In this document: positions 41,476 to 52,109 of the stretch, piece after piece
Numbering within the stretch: the stretch's first letter is position 1
Layout of the letters: each line of letters begins with the position of its first letter
Source: Dama dama
Taxonomy: Eukaryota; Chordata; Mammalia; Artiodactyla; Cervidae
Length of the DNA: 64,000 nucleotides
Assembly: GCF_033118175.1 (NCBI RefSeq)
Contig: NC_083696.1
Span: 37,867,001 to 37,931,000, forward strand
Reading direction: 5' to 3'
Made by a program: the position numbers and the translations under genes
Notes under the pieces: generated by a model
Database searches by the model: none
Told to the model about the DNA's origin: nothing
Seen by the model: the letters and a program-made list of their open reading frames with translations, nothing else

Positions 41476-41700
41476 GGCTTCCCAGGTGATGCTAGCGGTA
41501 AAGAACACGCCTGGCCATGCAGGACACATAAGTGACCCAGGTTCAATCCCTAGGTTGGGAAGATCCCCTAGAGGAGGTCATAGCAACCTACTCCAGTATT
41601 CTTGTCTGGAGAATCCCATGGACAGAGGAGCCTGGCAGGCTAGAGTCCACAGGGTCACAAAGAGTTGGACAGAACTTATCAAATAAACAACAACAACAAA
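41476..41700 (+). mobile_element. Bov-tA SINE, longer-head variant
   Basis: GGCTTCCCAGGTGATGCTAG head with GACACATAAGTGACCCAGGT, then a Bov-A unit ending AGTTGGACAGAACTTATCAA and an (AAC)n tail. Confidence 0.92.
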
Positions 41701-41702
41701 GA

Positions 41703-42130
41703 ACCATTGTAAACCAATTATACTCCAACAAAAACTTTTTTTAAAAGTTGCTAAGAGAGTAGATCTTAAAAGTTCTCAAAAACAAAAATTTCTCATTACA
41801 AGAAAAAAAATTTTAACTATGTGTAGTGATGGATGTCAACTAGATTTACTGTTGTTTTTGATGTGGACCATTTTTAAAGACTCTATTGAATTTGTTACAC
41901 TATTGCTTCTGTTTTATGTTTTTGGTTTTTTGGCTGCAAGGCATGTGGGATCTTAGCTCCCCAGTCAAGAACTGAACCCACGTCCCCGGCATTGGAAGGC
42001 AGAGGCCCAACCACTGGACTGCCAGGGAAGATCCCTAGACTTAGCGTTCATTTCACAATATATACAGCTATTGAGTCTTTATGTTATATTCTTGAAACTA
42101 ATATAATACATCAATTATGAATTAATTTTT
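41703..42130 (+). mobile_element. old L1 3' ends, split by a CHR SINE
   Basis: A short terminal piece (CAATTATACTCCAACAAAAA, 41715-41740) is followed by an older L1 3' UTR (AGAGTAGATCTTAAAAGTTC to TGATGGATGTCAACTAGATT). It resumes after the CHR with TTCATTTCACAATATATACA and ends at about 42130. Confidence 0.7.
41854..42034 (-). mobile_element. CHR-type SINE with diverged TSD
   Basis: Antisense: TTATTGAATTTGTTACACTA, TTTTTTGGCTGCAAGGCATG, ending ACTGGACTGCCAGGGAAG. The flanks CTAGATTTACTGTT (41840-41853) and CTAGACTTAGCGTT (42035-42048) are a TSD with three mismatches. Confidence 0.88.
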
Positions 42131-42159
42131 GTTAAAGAGAAAGGAAGAGTGGTCACAGC

Positions 42160-42232
42160 TAAAGGTCACAGGACCATTCAGTGGCCAAGCCCAGGCCTAG
42201 ACCCGGGCCTCCTGTCTCCCAGGATAGAGAGT
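42160..42232 (+). mobile_element. MIR-like fragment
   Basis: AAGGTCACAGGACCATTCAG and CCCGGGCCTCCTGTCTCCCA correspond to the MIR 3' half. Short. Confidence 0.45.
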
Positions 42233-42919
42233 GAGGCCGACAGTGGATTCTTTGAAAAGCCAAAAGCAGACTCTCTCATTGGATCGCGGGATATTTGTGC
42301 TGTCCCCCAGGCTATCTCAGCCTCCACTGCTCTTCTATCAGCCTCCAAAATCGGGACATGAAAATGGATTTGTTCAAGTGGTAACCCACAGATTCCAAGC
42401 CTTAGCACCTTTCTAAATGAGCCAGTGACACAGTGCCAGGCAAGACGCAACCTCCGCAAATGAATTAATTAGACTTTCTAAAAGAGCAAGCAGTCTTGCC
42501 GTGGTGTTTTATTACACAGTTTTCTAAGTGGTAATTGAAAAAGGAGCACTTGATTTTAGATTCCCTCCCTGAGGTGTTAATTGTGGCAGGGAGGGGCTGG
42601 GGAGACAGAGCCCATGTATAATGAATCGTTCTGTGGCTTAGGACACAGTGGGTCCAGAGCTCCCACGGCTTTGGGAAACTGAAAGAGAAGGACCAGAGCG
42701 CAAGGTGGCAGTTTGGCTTAGAGACCTCTAGCCATTGTGATGATGGACAAATTCTAAGTACACTCTTCTAGTAAACTTCTTCCAAAGCACTACAGATCAG
42801 GAGGTTAATATGAATCAAGTTTAAGGAAAACACTGAACTTGATCCTGGAATTGTTCTCCATGCAGCCTGTCACCTCCCTTCCACTTCTCCTCCTCCCGTT
42901 GCTTTCATCAAGAAAACTT
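42233..42919. other. no feature recognised
   Basis: About 690 bases of moderately GC-rich sequence. Opposing 60-93-codon frames overlap at the left edge without a known domain. Confidence 0.5.
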
Positions 42920-42931
42920 AGTCTTTGGGCT

Positions 42932-43150
42932 GTGTGTGCATGCCAAGTTGTTCAGTCATGCCCACCTCTTTTCAACCCTATGGACTGTAGCCCACCAGGC
43001 CTCTCGGTCTATGGGATTCTCAGGCAATAATACTGGAGTGGGTTGCTATGACCTCCTCCAGGGGATCTTCTCAACCCAGGGATCAAACCCTGGTCTCCTG
43101 CAACTCCTGGATTGGGCAGGTGGGTTATTTACAACTAGGGCCACCTAGGA
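42932..43150 (-). mobile_element. Bov-tA SINE with a 12-base TSD
   Basis: Antisense: GTTGTTCAGTCATGCCCACC to CTAGGGCCACCTAGGA. The TSD AGTCTTTGGGCT is exact at 42920-42931 and 43151-43162. Confidence 0.95.
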
Positions 43151-43444
43151 AGTCTTTGGGCTACTATTCCTCAATGCCACTCAGGTCTTTTACCACCAGC
43201 TGAGCAGCTATGATATATCAGGCATTTAAGATCTACAAAGGGGAATACAGTATGCTCATAAAAGATGTATTAAGGAGAAAACAGCCACGTGTCTTAGATC
43301 TGAACAGATCCACAGCCCCAGTGGTGCAAGAAAGGAGGAAGTACAGACCACGGATAGTGGAAGATTTCTTTACGACGCTATTGGTTAATATGATGGGAGG
43401 AGATATAGTCAGAGTTGAAAAGTATTAAGGAATCATCTAGAGAA

Positions 43445-43770
43445 CAAACTGTGGACACCACGGGGGAAAGGGAGGGATGAGATAATTGGGAGATTGGGAC
43501 TGACACATAAATAGTATTAACACTATGTATAAAACAGATAACTAACAGAACTAATAGATAACTATTGGTACTATGGATAAAATAGATAACTAGTGAGAAC
43601 TACTGTATAGCACAAGGGACTCTACTCAATGCTCCGTGGTGATCTAAATGGGAAGGAAATCCAAAAAAGATAGATGTATGTATAACTCACTCACTTTGAT
43701 GTACTGCAGAAACTAACACAATATTGGAAAGCAACTATACTCCAATAAAATGTTTTAAAAAAGAAAAGCA
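43445..43770 (+). mobile_element. old L1 3' UTR with an internal partial repeat
   Basis: GAGATAATTGGGAGATTGGG, then AACAGATAACTAACAGAACT and AATAGATAACTAGTGAGAAC (two variants of one L1 segment), then CTGTATAGCACAAGGGACTC and the terminal AACTATACTCCAATAAAATG. The duplicated segment (about 43528-43597) is not in the usual 3' UTR. Confidence 0.82.
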
Positions 43771-43854
43771 TTAAGAGATCATCTAATCAAATCCCTTCAC
43801 CAGTGCAGTCATACTCCTGGACACTCAGGATCTCAAATTAATGATATCAATAAG

Positions 43855-44070
43855 AGTGTGGGTTCCAGAGCCAAAGTGACACTTTGAATTATGGCTCCTG
43901 CCATGTGAGTTTGCGCAAGTAACTTAACCCCTCTTTGTCTCAGAGTCTTCATCAGTAAAATAGGGGTGATAATAATACCTGCCTTTTAGGATTTTATGAG
44001 AACTAAGTAAGTTCATGTTAGTAAAGTGCTAATAATGGAGTCTAATACACAGGAAATGCTTCCTCAAATT
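43855..44070 (-). mobile_element. MIR SINE
   Basis: GTGTGGGTTCCAGAGCCAAA, AGTAACTTAACCCCTCTTTG, CAGTAAAATAGGGGTGATAA and GAGAACTAAGTAAGTTCATG: most of a MIR on the minus strand. Confidence 0.82.
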
Positions 44071-44143
44071 GCTTCTGAGAGGCTGGGGGACTTGTAGAAC
44101 CTCATAGGGGAGAGAAAGAGGATGCAGAGACCTCTGCAGGGAC

Positions 44144-44146
<3 letters not shown>

Positions 44147-44210
<64 letters not shown>
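44147..44210 (+). repeat. (TG)32 microsatellite
   Basis: Sixty-four bases of perfect TG, followed at 44216-44224 by nine G. Uninterrupted tracts of this length are usually polymorphic and can adopt Z-DNA. Confidence 0.98.
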
Positions 44211-44212
<2 letters not shown>

Positions 44213-44639
44213 CCAGGGGGGGGGCTTATGTAACACAGCACAGAACCAAGGCACACCAGTGTCCACACACACATGTGCACACACGATGCCCAAACGACGA
44301 AAGAAAAAAAGGTTCTTTTTTGCACAACTGTGACATCCATACCCGTGAATCAGCTCAATGAAATCGGGCCACAACTTGCTTAACACTTTCCTGCTGTTTC
44401 CCCAGCTGCCTCCTCTGGTCTGAGACGTTTCGGCTCCTGCGGCTGCCACTCCCCAGAAGGAGGCCCCACCTTGAGGATCACAAAATGAACTCAGCTCCTC
44501 CTCACCTGGGTGGGCAGTGGCCTCACATGACACACAGGAATAATGACCTTTCAGTCTCAGATGCTTCATTAATGGAGTAGGCATGGTTATGCCAAACCTG
44601 ACGGAAGAATGGTAACTAGAATCAGCTGATCTTTTCTAG
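44211..44639. other. no feature recognised
   Basis: About 430 bases with moderate GC. Frames that cross the (TG)n tract look long only because the repeat contains no stop codon. Confidence 0.5.
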
Positions 44640-44765
44640 CCATTAAAGCAACATCTTCTTGCAGGGATTTTGTGATACATTAAGTGAGATAATGCATGTA
44701 AAATGCTAGGTGCAGAGTAGATGCTCAGGGAAAATATTATTATAATATTATAACAATTATTTGAT
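44640..44765 (-). mobile_element. MIR-like fragment
   Basis: AAGTGAGATAATGCATGTAA, ATGCTAGGTGCAGAGTAGAT: the minus-strand MIR 5' half. Confidence 0.5.
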
Positions 44766-44803
44766 TCCTTTGGTTCTAAGATCACCGATGTGAAAATCAG
44801 GCA

Positions 44804-44806
<3 letters not shown>

Positions 44807-44842
<36 letters not shown>
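44807..44842 (+). repeat. (GT)18 microsatellite
   Basis: Perfect (GT)18 preceded by CACAC. It adjoins the 3' end of the antisense Bov-tA that follows. Confidence 0.97.
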
Positions 44843-44844
<2 letters not shown>

Positions 44845-45060
44845 CAGGGTGTGTATGCTCAGTTGCTCAGATGTGTCTGACTCTTTATGACCCTATGAAC
44901 TATAACCCACTGGGTTCCTCTGCCCATGGGCTTCTCCAGGCAAGAATACTAGAGTCGGTTGCCATTTCCTTCTCCAGGGCATCTTCCAGACCCAGGGATC
45001 AAACCCGAGTTTCCTGTCTTGGCAGGCAGATTCTTTCCAACTGAGCCACCAGGGAAGCCC
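44843..45060 (-). mobile_element. Bov-tA SINE
   Basis: Antisense: ATGCTCAGTTGCTCAGATGT to GAGCCACCAGGGAAGCCCC. The (GT)18 tract lies at its tail end. Confidence 0.93.
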
Positions 45061-46354
45061 CGTGTATGAGGGTACAGCTATGCAAATGAATGCATATTTG
45101 TACACAATTTAGGGAGGCTCAGTGAGCTCATTACTCCCTAATGAAATTGATGTGCTAGACAGGCAAAAACAGCTGGGAAGGTTCTTAAAGTCCCATTGTC
45201 CAGGGCACCCCACAAATAAGTCAGAATTTCTGGGGACGGGATGCAAACATTAGTAATTTTTTAAACTCCCAGGTGCTCCTGCTTATCAGCGGCACTCACC
45301 GGCCCTCAGGTTCCTCTCTGGTAAAATAGAGGCAAACACTGGGCTAGACAACCGCAGCCCCAGCATCTATCTGATCAGCCTGTAAGAGGCATGTAGCCTC
45401 CAGCCCAGCGCGGTCCTGCCGAGCCCTGAGTGGTCCTCCCCCTGCCCCAGCCAGGATCCCTAGAGTATCCTGCCGGGGAGTCCAACCCAAGAGCGACCGA
45501 ATCTGGCAAGAGCTAAAAATTAATTCCCTTCAAATCAATAATTTGCAATTAAACACAGAAGACGCTAAAGCCAAGGGGGGCAGGTTTCTGCGAAGAGGAC
45601 AGCTGAGCAAGCCTTTGGAACTGAGACGGGAAAACCCAAGCCGCTCCAAGCAAACAAATGAACATTCGGCTCCATTGTCTGCGAGGAAGCAGGCTCAGGG
45701 GGGTAAGTGGTACTTGAGGAGTGAAAAAAAAATCAAACACTTCCATCAGCAGGACTCAATGCCAGGAGCTAATTTACTTTCCTCAGCGCTCTCTGCTTAT
45801 ACACTTCCGTGGCTCAGTGCCCCAGTCCACTCTGCTGGGGACCTCTGATGCCTTCAGAACAGTGAGGCATGGTTCCTGGCTACAGGCAGCACCCAGCTCA
45901 TGAAAGAACTGGAAGTCTGCCTGGGTCCCCTCCCCATCCTCAGCAGCAAGTGTCAGACCGGATTGGGTGAGTGCCAGGCAAGCAGTGCCAATGGGGAGCA
46001 CAGACGTGCTGGAAGCGGGCAGCTCTGCGGAGCCAGGCTTGAATGATGGTTGATGTTTCACAGCAATCACTGAAGTCTGGGGCTGGGAGCCATCCCATGG
46101 CTCTCCAGAGACGTGCGGGGAGATACTGAAACTCTTGAAACAGAATTGAAATGTGGTTCACTTGGGAAGTAAATGCATGCCATGCAGTATTGGGGAGGTG
46201 GGGGGTGGAGGAAGAAAAAACAGTATAAAGAACCACAGCTCTGAAAAAGACAGGAAATTCAAGGCGTAGAGGTTGTAGAACCAAACACGGGTCTTTTGAG
46301 TTTCCTTAAAACTGCAGTAAAAAGAGTAAGGGAATACCACATTTTTCTTTTATA
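45061..46354. other. 1.3-kb repeat-poor stretch
   Basis: No mobile element recognised. Moderately GC-rich around 45270-45520. A plus-strand frame at 45543-45848 contains a good donor-like site (GGGTAAGTGG at 45701-45710) but no recognisable protein; too weak to call an exon. Confidence 0.5.
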
Positions 46355-46560
46355 AGGGTTTCCCTGGTGGCTCAGACAGTAAAGAATCTGCCTGCAATGC
46401 GGGAGACCTGGGTTCAATCCCTAGGTTGGGAAGACCCCCTGGAGAAGGGAATGGCTACCCTCTCCAGTATTCTTGCCTAGAAAATCCCCAAGGACAGAGG
46501 AGCCTGGCAGGCTACACTCCATGGGGTTGCAAAGAGTCGGACACAACTGAGCAACTAAGG
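46355..46560 (+). mobile_element. Bov-tA SINE
   Basis: GTTTCCCTGGTGGCTCAGAC, GGGTTCAATCCCTAGGTTGG, unit end AGTCGGACACAACTGAGCAA. Confidence 0.93.
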
Positions 46561-46654
46561 AGATCGAAACAGCAAGGGCTAACAAATGGCTTGCTTATGA
46601 TTCAGGAAGTCAAAGCTGGACTCCTTGCCCCAAAAGAAGGGGGAAGACCAACGC

Positions 46655-46783
46655 TGATGGAGGTAGTACTATGCGCCAGGGTCTAGGAGCTTCACAACAG
46701 CATCCCATCTAGTCCTCATAGCATCATCTGGGAACAGATTCTGGTATGATCCTCACTTTACCAGGGAGGAAATTTCCTTAGGT
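46655..46783 (+). mobile_element. MIR fragment
   Basis: ATGCGCCAGGGTCTAGGAGC, CATCTAGTCCTCATAGCATC and CACTTTACCAGGGAGGAAAT follow MIR order. Cut at its right end by a CHR element. Confidence 0.65.
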
Positions 46784-46787
46784 TGAT

Positions 46788-46972
46788 TTTTTTAATGAGT
46801 TTTTATATTTATTATTTATTTACTTTTAGCACTGGGGATCCTCATTGCATCACAAGGGCTTAGTTTCCCCCATGGCATTTGGGATCCTAGTTTCCCAGCA
46901 GGAATCAAACCCATGCCCCCCTGCATTGGAAGGTGGATTCTCAACCACTGGACCACCAGGAAAGTCCCCCTC
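46788..46972 (-). mobile_element. CHR-type SINE with TSD
   Basis: Antisense: T-rich tail, GGCATTTGGGATCCTAGTTT, CACTGGACCACCAGGAAAGT. The TSD AGGTTGAT is at 46780-46787 and 46973-46980. Confidence 0.9.
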
Positions 46973-46980
46973 AGGTTGAT

Positions 46981-47628
46981 ATTCAATGCCAAAATATGAA
47001 TTGAGCCCCACTCCAAAACATTCATCTGAAACAGGAAGGAAGATATAAAGAGTTATGAGATTAGCATTGATTTCTAATCTAGTCAGGAAAGCAAAACTCA
47101 CACACACAAAAAAGCAAAAGATGACACAGTCTAGCAGGTGTTAAGTGCCCAATGAGGGTGCAGAACGGCAGAGCCATGTGACGATGGAGAGAGGGATCAA
47201 TGAGAACTTCAGGGGATGGAAAGATACATACAAATTAGCATTGAGGATGTCTTGAAACAAAACATGACTTGAAGGGTAAATAGGGAGAAGGACTTTCCAA
47301 GTGAAGAGGACTGGAACAAGGTACAGAAATGAGAAAGGGTGGCCTGGAGCTGATAGGTGGTACAAAGACCACTCATGATTTTTCTTTGAAGATACTGTGA
47401 TAATCCCAAATTCTAAAGTTAAGCCCTGTAAAGTTGTTCAAATCCTTTTAACTCCTAAAGGAATTCTAATCCTAGAATATAATAAGGAAAATAAGATTTG
47501 GCTATTCAACAATTATTTGCTAGCTTGCTTTGAGCCAAGCACCCCAAGGCACACCCCAAGGCCTGGCACATTGCTAAAAGCTCAGCCTCCTGCCACATGG
47601 TGACAGATTCCAGTCTCTTAAGAGGTGA
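46981..47628. other. no feature recognised
   Basis: About 650 bases of mixed sequence. Opposing frames of 66-74 codons at 47141-47409 have no known domain. Confidence 0.5.
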
Positions 47629-47844
47629 AATGAGTTTCCAAGGTGGCGCTAGTGGTGAAGAACCTGGCTGCCAAGGCAGGAGATGTAAGAGATGGGGGTT
47701 CAATCCCTGGGTCAGGAAGATATACTGCAGGAGGGCATACTCACTCCAGTATTTTTGCCTAGAGAATCCCATGGACAGAGGAGCCTGGCGGGCTATGGTC
47801 CATAGAGTCGCAGAGTCAGACATGACTGAAGCAACTTAGCACAC
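47629..47844 (+). mobile_element. Bov-tA SINE, longer-head variant, with TSD
   Basis: GTTTCCAAGGTGGCGCTAGT head with GGAGATGTAAGAGATGGGGG, then a unit ending GTCAGACATGACTGAAGCAA. The TSD AAGAGGTGA is at 47620-47628 and 47845-47853. Confidence 0.94.
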
Positions 47845-48038
47845 AAGAGGTGACATAGGGCTGTAGTCTGAGACACCTACCTAACTACTGAGCACAGATG
47901 TGTCAGCACTGTTCTTCTAAATGCAGAGTAAGAGCCACGAGCAAGATTCCAGGAATCTCATACAAGTCAATTGAAGTTACTTTTATTACTACCCATAGAG
48001 ACCCAGATGCACCATGACTAACTTTTACATACACTTGC

Positions 48039-48136
48039 TGCTGCTGCTGCTAAGTCACTTCAGTCGTGTCCATCTCTTAGTGACCCCATGGACTGCAGCC
48101 CACCAGGCTCCTCCGTCCATGGGATTTTCCAGGCCA
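48039..48136 (-). mobile_element. truncated Bov-A2/Bov-A with (GCT)n
   Basis: CTTGCTGCTGCTGCTGCTAA followed by TCACTTCAGTCGTGTCCATC and CTCCTCCGTCCATGGGATTT. The triplet tract marks the 3' end of the SINE (compare 13162-13178). Confidence 0.88.
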
Positions 48137-48689
48137 GGCAAACCCAAAGTCATTGTCCACAAAGGGAAAAAGAGAGACTTACTAGAAAGAGGTCTGACCA
48201 CTCTATGGGAAAAGTTCTCCATTTCCCTTCTTTACAGGGAAGAGGAGGAGACTGGTTAAGAACACTCTCTTCTCTCTGGAGGCAAGACAGTCCATTCCCA
48301 AGGAGGAGATGTCATAGACTAGATTGCTTCAATTCCAGAACATTCTTTTGGACCACCATTTTACTGGGTGGAGCATCCGATGGAACAAAAGTTCACAGGG
48401 CACACAAAAATGTTGTATCTTCATCCCAGTGCAACACTTACGTGAGGAGTCCCAGGTTCAAGGTTTTGATACCTTTTCTTCTTTGCTCACTTCCTTCCTC
48501 TAAGCCAGAGTGGTAAGAATCCCCAAGCTATTGTGGCAACTCTACCCTTCTATTTTCCTCCCCATTGCATGTTTCTTTCTCATCTCTCTCTCTGACCAGC
48601 TACGCTTCTGAACGGTAGCATAAGGCAACTCCACTCTCAAGATAGGAAGGGGGCAGGGCACAATCTTTAAAAGAATGACATAGCCCCTG
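48137..48689. other. no feature recognised
   Basis: About 550 bases; a 142-codon plus-strand frame starts in the Bov-A and has no domain of its own. Confidence 0.5.
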
Positions 48690-49158
48690 AGAACATGACT
48701 GCTTAGAACCAACTAGTTCCAAGCTGGTGGGTAATTCAACTTCCAGTAGACCTTGAGCCTCATTACACGCTCACTATAATACCATCATATGTGCTAAATG
48801 ACACACCCACAGGCACCATGACAGCTCAAGACCAACCATAAAAGGTCAAAAAGTGGGCAGTGCCCCAACTCCTGGAAATCTCCGCCCCTTGCCCAAAATA
48901 GTTGAAATAATCCTCTTGCTCATTAGCCTATGGAATTCCTCAGCCCATCAAGACTAATCACCTCATCTTCCGAGGCCACTCTCACTTTCTGATACTCATG
49001 CATTCTATCTATGGAGTGTATATGGCCCTAAATAAACTTGGTTTCACTTTATCAAGCCTCCCTCTTGACTTCCTTCCGGTGTGAAGCCGAGGACCCTCAC
49101 TCGGGATGGCATTCCAGGGGCTCACCTGACTCAAACCTGAGCATCCTCTCTGGCCCCA
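48690..49158 (+). mobile_element. probable solitary retroviral-type LTR, old
   Basis: The promoter-like run ACCATAAAAGGTC (about 48835), a stretch with GGGCAGTGCCCCAACTCC, a poly(A) signal in CCCTAAATAAACTTGG (about 49026) and a U5-like end (GAAGCCGAGGACCCTCACTC) occur in the order expected of U3-R-U5. No internal gag, pol or env sequence and no second LTR are nearby. Exact ends and family not determined; I saw no clear TSD. Confidence 0.5.
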
Positions 49159-49178
49159 TTTTTTTTTTTTTTTTTTTT
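49159..49178. repeat. T20 homopolymer
   Basis: Twenty T between GGCCCCA and GCAACACTC. It gives a run of lysine codons to any minus-strand frame that crosses it. Confidence 0.9.
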
Positions 49179-51007
49179 GCAACACTCATCACTGTGCCAC
49201 CTACTCTGTCTCTTTGGCTCAGTTTGGTGAGGAGTCCAACCTGCTGTTTCATCCCAGACAGAAAATCCAAGATTTTCATACTGGGATGTTGAAAGAAATC
49301 TAGAGGGGCTCACGAAAATATATTTATCTTTGAGGCTACATTTCCCTGCCTGGTAGAGGGGAAAGGACTGTGGGGGAGATTCAACCCAGAGACTGGGGTC
49401 CTGCAGGGAGACCTGGGGACACGCTCGGTGCACACAGCCTTCCATTGCCTTCTCTGCCCTGCCGGTACACCTCCTTCCTCTGAGGGTTACCTCCGGAGAA
49501 AGAGACCCATCCAGACCAAACAGAATGCAACTATTGCTGAGGACCTTCGTCCAGTTAATGAGCTCGCCTTCCAAACACCACTTCTTGATGAGCCATGACT
49601 TCCGACATGCATCCAAAACAATGAAGTCCCTGGAATTCAGGAAAATGGAGCGGGGCTGGGGCGAGGGGGATCCCTGCAAACCCTTCCTTTCCTCTTCTTG
49701 CCCCTCCTCAGTGACTGCCACCCGCTCCACACACCCAGCCCAGCTCCACACACAGGAGACTGAGACATTTTTTGGAAGCACAATCCACGGTTCTGTTGCC
49801 ATGGAAGCACCCGAGGGTCCCCAGTGGCAGCACACGGCAGGCAGAGGCGGCCCAGGAGCCGCAGCACAAGGAGGGTCTGTCCCACGCTGCCCGCCCACCC
49901 TGCAGGAAGCCCCGCAGTTGAGGGGGAGGCACAGTCGAGCCTCCCCAGCAAAGCCCAGCCTCGGGGGAGGCAGCGAACCCCAGCTGTGCCCCATCTTCCA
50001 GGCGCCTGTACATCTGGGCACTCTGGGCACAGCTCCAGCCAATCAGCCAGGCTGATCCATCCAGGGCTTTTCACAAAAGGATGCTCGCGTGGAGCAGATG
50101 GTAGCAGAGGAACCAAGATGGAGCCCCCCTTCTGGGTGGTGCGCCCCACCAACTCCCCAGGCAAGACCCCCCACCTGGCTTCCCTTGGCTTCCAGAGTGG
50201 GGACCCCAAAACATGACCCGTGCACTCCTAGGGGTCTGCCAGACAACTGCAGGTAGACCCTGAGCCAATAATCTTGAAAAAATTTGAGTCACATATTTAT
50301 TGTCATACGTGCTACAAAAGAAAACCTGCAAAAGCTGTGATTCCATGGATATTATTGTTCAGCATCAAATGAAAGTGGGTGTTTTTAAAAAAATGAGTCA
50401 ACTGTAAGGAATGAAGTAAATAGTTGGGTAGCTATGGCATAGCTATCACACACACATACACAAAACCATGAAAATTTACATCGGTAAACAAAGTTTCGGA
50501 AATCTGAGTGAAAGGAAAGATTCCAATGTCCTCTCTCAAAACTGAGTAACTTTTCAAACAGGAAGGAAAAAAGTTACTGACATGACCATGGGATCAGATG
50601 TGGACTCACCTGACCACTCTTCATGTTGGCCTGTCAATGCACTGGGGATTTCCTTCCTATCTCTTTGATTGTATCCAGTGTCTCCACCTAGCAGTTGGTT
50701 GAGGTTCCCTAGAGATGAGACAGATAAGAGACAGTTAAGACTTTCAGTCCATTGAGTCCTATTTAATACTAACCAGGATTCTACCCTGGATGGGTTCTCT
50801 GGCCAGCTAGGCTGGACAATGCAGAATGTCACTCTGTGGAAAGGCCTCTTCGTCATCCCACTTAGAACCATTAGCTGGGAGCCAGTTCTAAGCAACCAGC
50901 ATTCTGCTCCTTTTCCCTCAGCCTCTCCCGGCTCTTCTTAGCTTTTAAAACTTAAATGCAACTTCTAAACAAAAGGCATCTCCAGCCCCCAAATGCACTT
51001 CCCAAGA
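49179..51007. other. longest repeat-free block, GC-rich at 49380-50250
   Basis: About 1.8 kb with no recognised mobile element. At 49380-50250 the GC content is clearly above the rest of the window and CpG is commoner (about 26 by eye in 850 bases), though below CpG-island level. A 303-codon minus-strand frame (50042-49131) is the longest frame outside retroelements. It overlaps other long frames on both strands, shows no known domain, and its end is encoded by the T20 run and the LTR-like sequence. I regard it as non-coding or unproven. Confidence 0.55.
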
Positions 51008-51798
51008 TCAGTTCAGTTCAGTTCAGTCGCTCAGTTGTGTCCGACTCTATGATCTCATGGACTGCAGCATGCCAGGCCTCCCTGTCCATCGCCAACTCCT
51101 GGAGTTTACTCAAACACATGTCCATTGAGTCGGTGATGCCCTCCAACCTTCTCATCTTCTGTCATCCCCTTCTCCTCCCACTTTCAATCTATCCCAGCAT
51201 CAGGGTCTTTTCAAATGAGTCAGTTCTTCGCATCAGAGGGCTAAAGTATTGCAGTTTCAGCTTCAGCATCAGTCCTTCCAATGAATATTCAGGACTGATT
51301 TTCCTTTAGGATGGACTGGTTGGATCTCCTTGCAGTCCAAGGGACTCTCAAGAGTTTTCTCCAACACCACAGTTCAAAAGTATCAGTTCTTCAGCACTCA
51401 GCTTTTTCTACAGTCCAACTCTCACATCCATACATGACTACTGGAAATACCATAGCTTTGACTAGATGGACATTTGTTGGCAGAGTAATGTCTCTGCTTT
51501 TTAATATGCTGTCTAGATTGGTCATAACTTTTCTTCCAAGGAGCAAGCGTCTTTTAATTTGATGGCTGCAGTCAGCATCAGCAGTGATTTTGGAGCCCCC
51601 AAAATAAAGTCTCTCACTATTTCCACTGTTTTCCCATCTATTTGCCAAGAAGTGATGGGACCAGATGCCATGATCTTAGTTTTCTGAATGCTGAGTTTTA
51701 AGCCAACTTTTTCACTTTTCTCTTTCACTTTCATCAAGAGGCTCTTTAGTTCTTCTTCACTTTCTGCCATAAGGGTGGTGTCATCTGCATATCTGAGG
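51008..51798 (-). mobile_element. BovB 3' fragment, antisense
   Basis: CAGTTCAGTTCAGTTCAGTC (3' end) to GTGTCATCTGCATATCTGAG, about 790 bases ending just inside the RT-coding region. Minus-strand remnants include VVMYGCESWTVEKAEC and MAESEEELKSLLMKVKEKSE. Confidence 0.94.
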
Positions 51799-52109
51799 GA
51801 GCTCAGAATGTAGATGAAAGACAGACAGGCAACAGTAAAACCTGTTTCAATTCAGCTGTGGCAGGTATGGATGCTCATGTCCAGCCACTTCTCCTTTGCC
51901 TTTCTCTGGTTGAGAGTTTGGAACACTGAATGAATCATCCACATTCTCCTGCATCCAGGAGTGACCATGTCCTGGTCTAGAGTTGCAAAACATAAGCAGA
52001 AGTGAAGCCTCCTCGTTGGTCATCCCTCTGCCTCAGATGGGTGTGGGGCCTGAGGTATGGCAGTGATGTTTAGGGCTGGTGGAGAGGGAGAGCGAGAGCT
52101 CTATCTCTC
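51799..52109. other. no feature recognised
   Basis: About 310 bases between BovB and the inversion-bearing L1. Confidence 0.5.

Noticed and set aside
44102..44584. 160-codon minus-strand and other frames over the (TG)32 tract.
   Set aside because: Dinucleotide repeats lack stop codons and inflate frame length (His-Thr or Cys-Val runs).
44147..44842. Possible CRISPR-like or minisatellite array suggested by regular repeats.
   Set aside because: Only simple dinucleotide tracts and SINEs are present; no spaced identical repeats with unique spacers, and the DNA is vertebrate.
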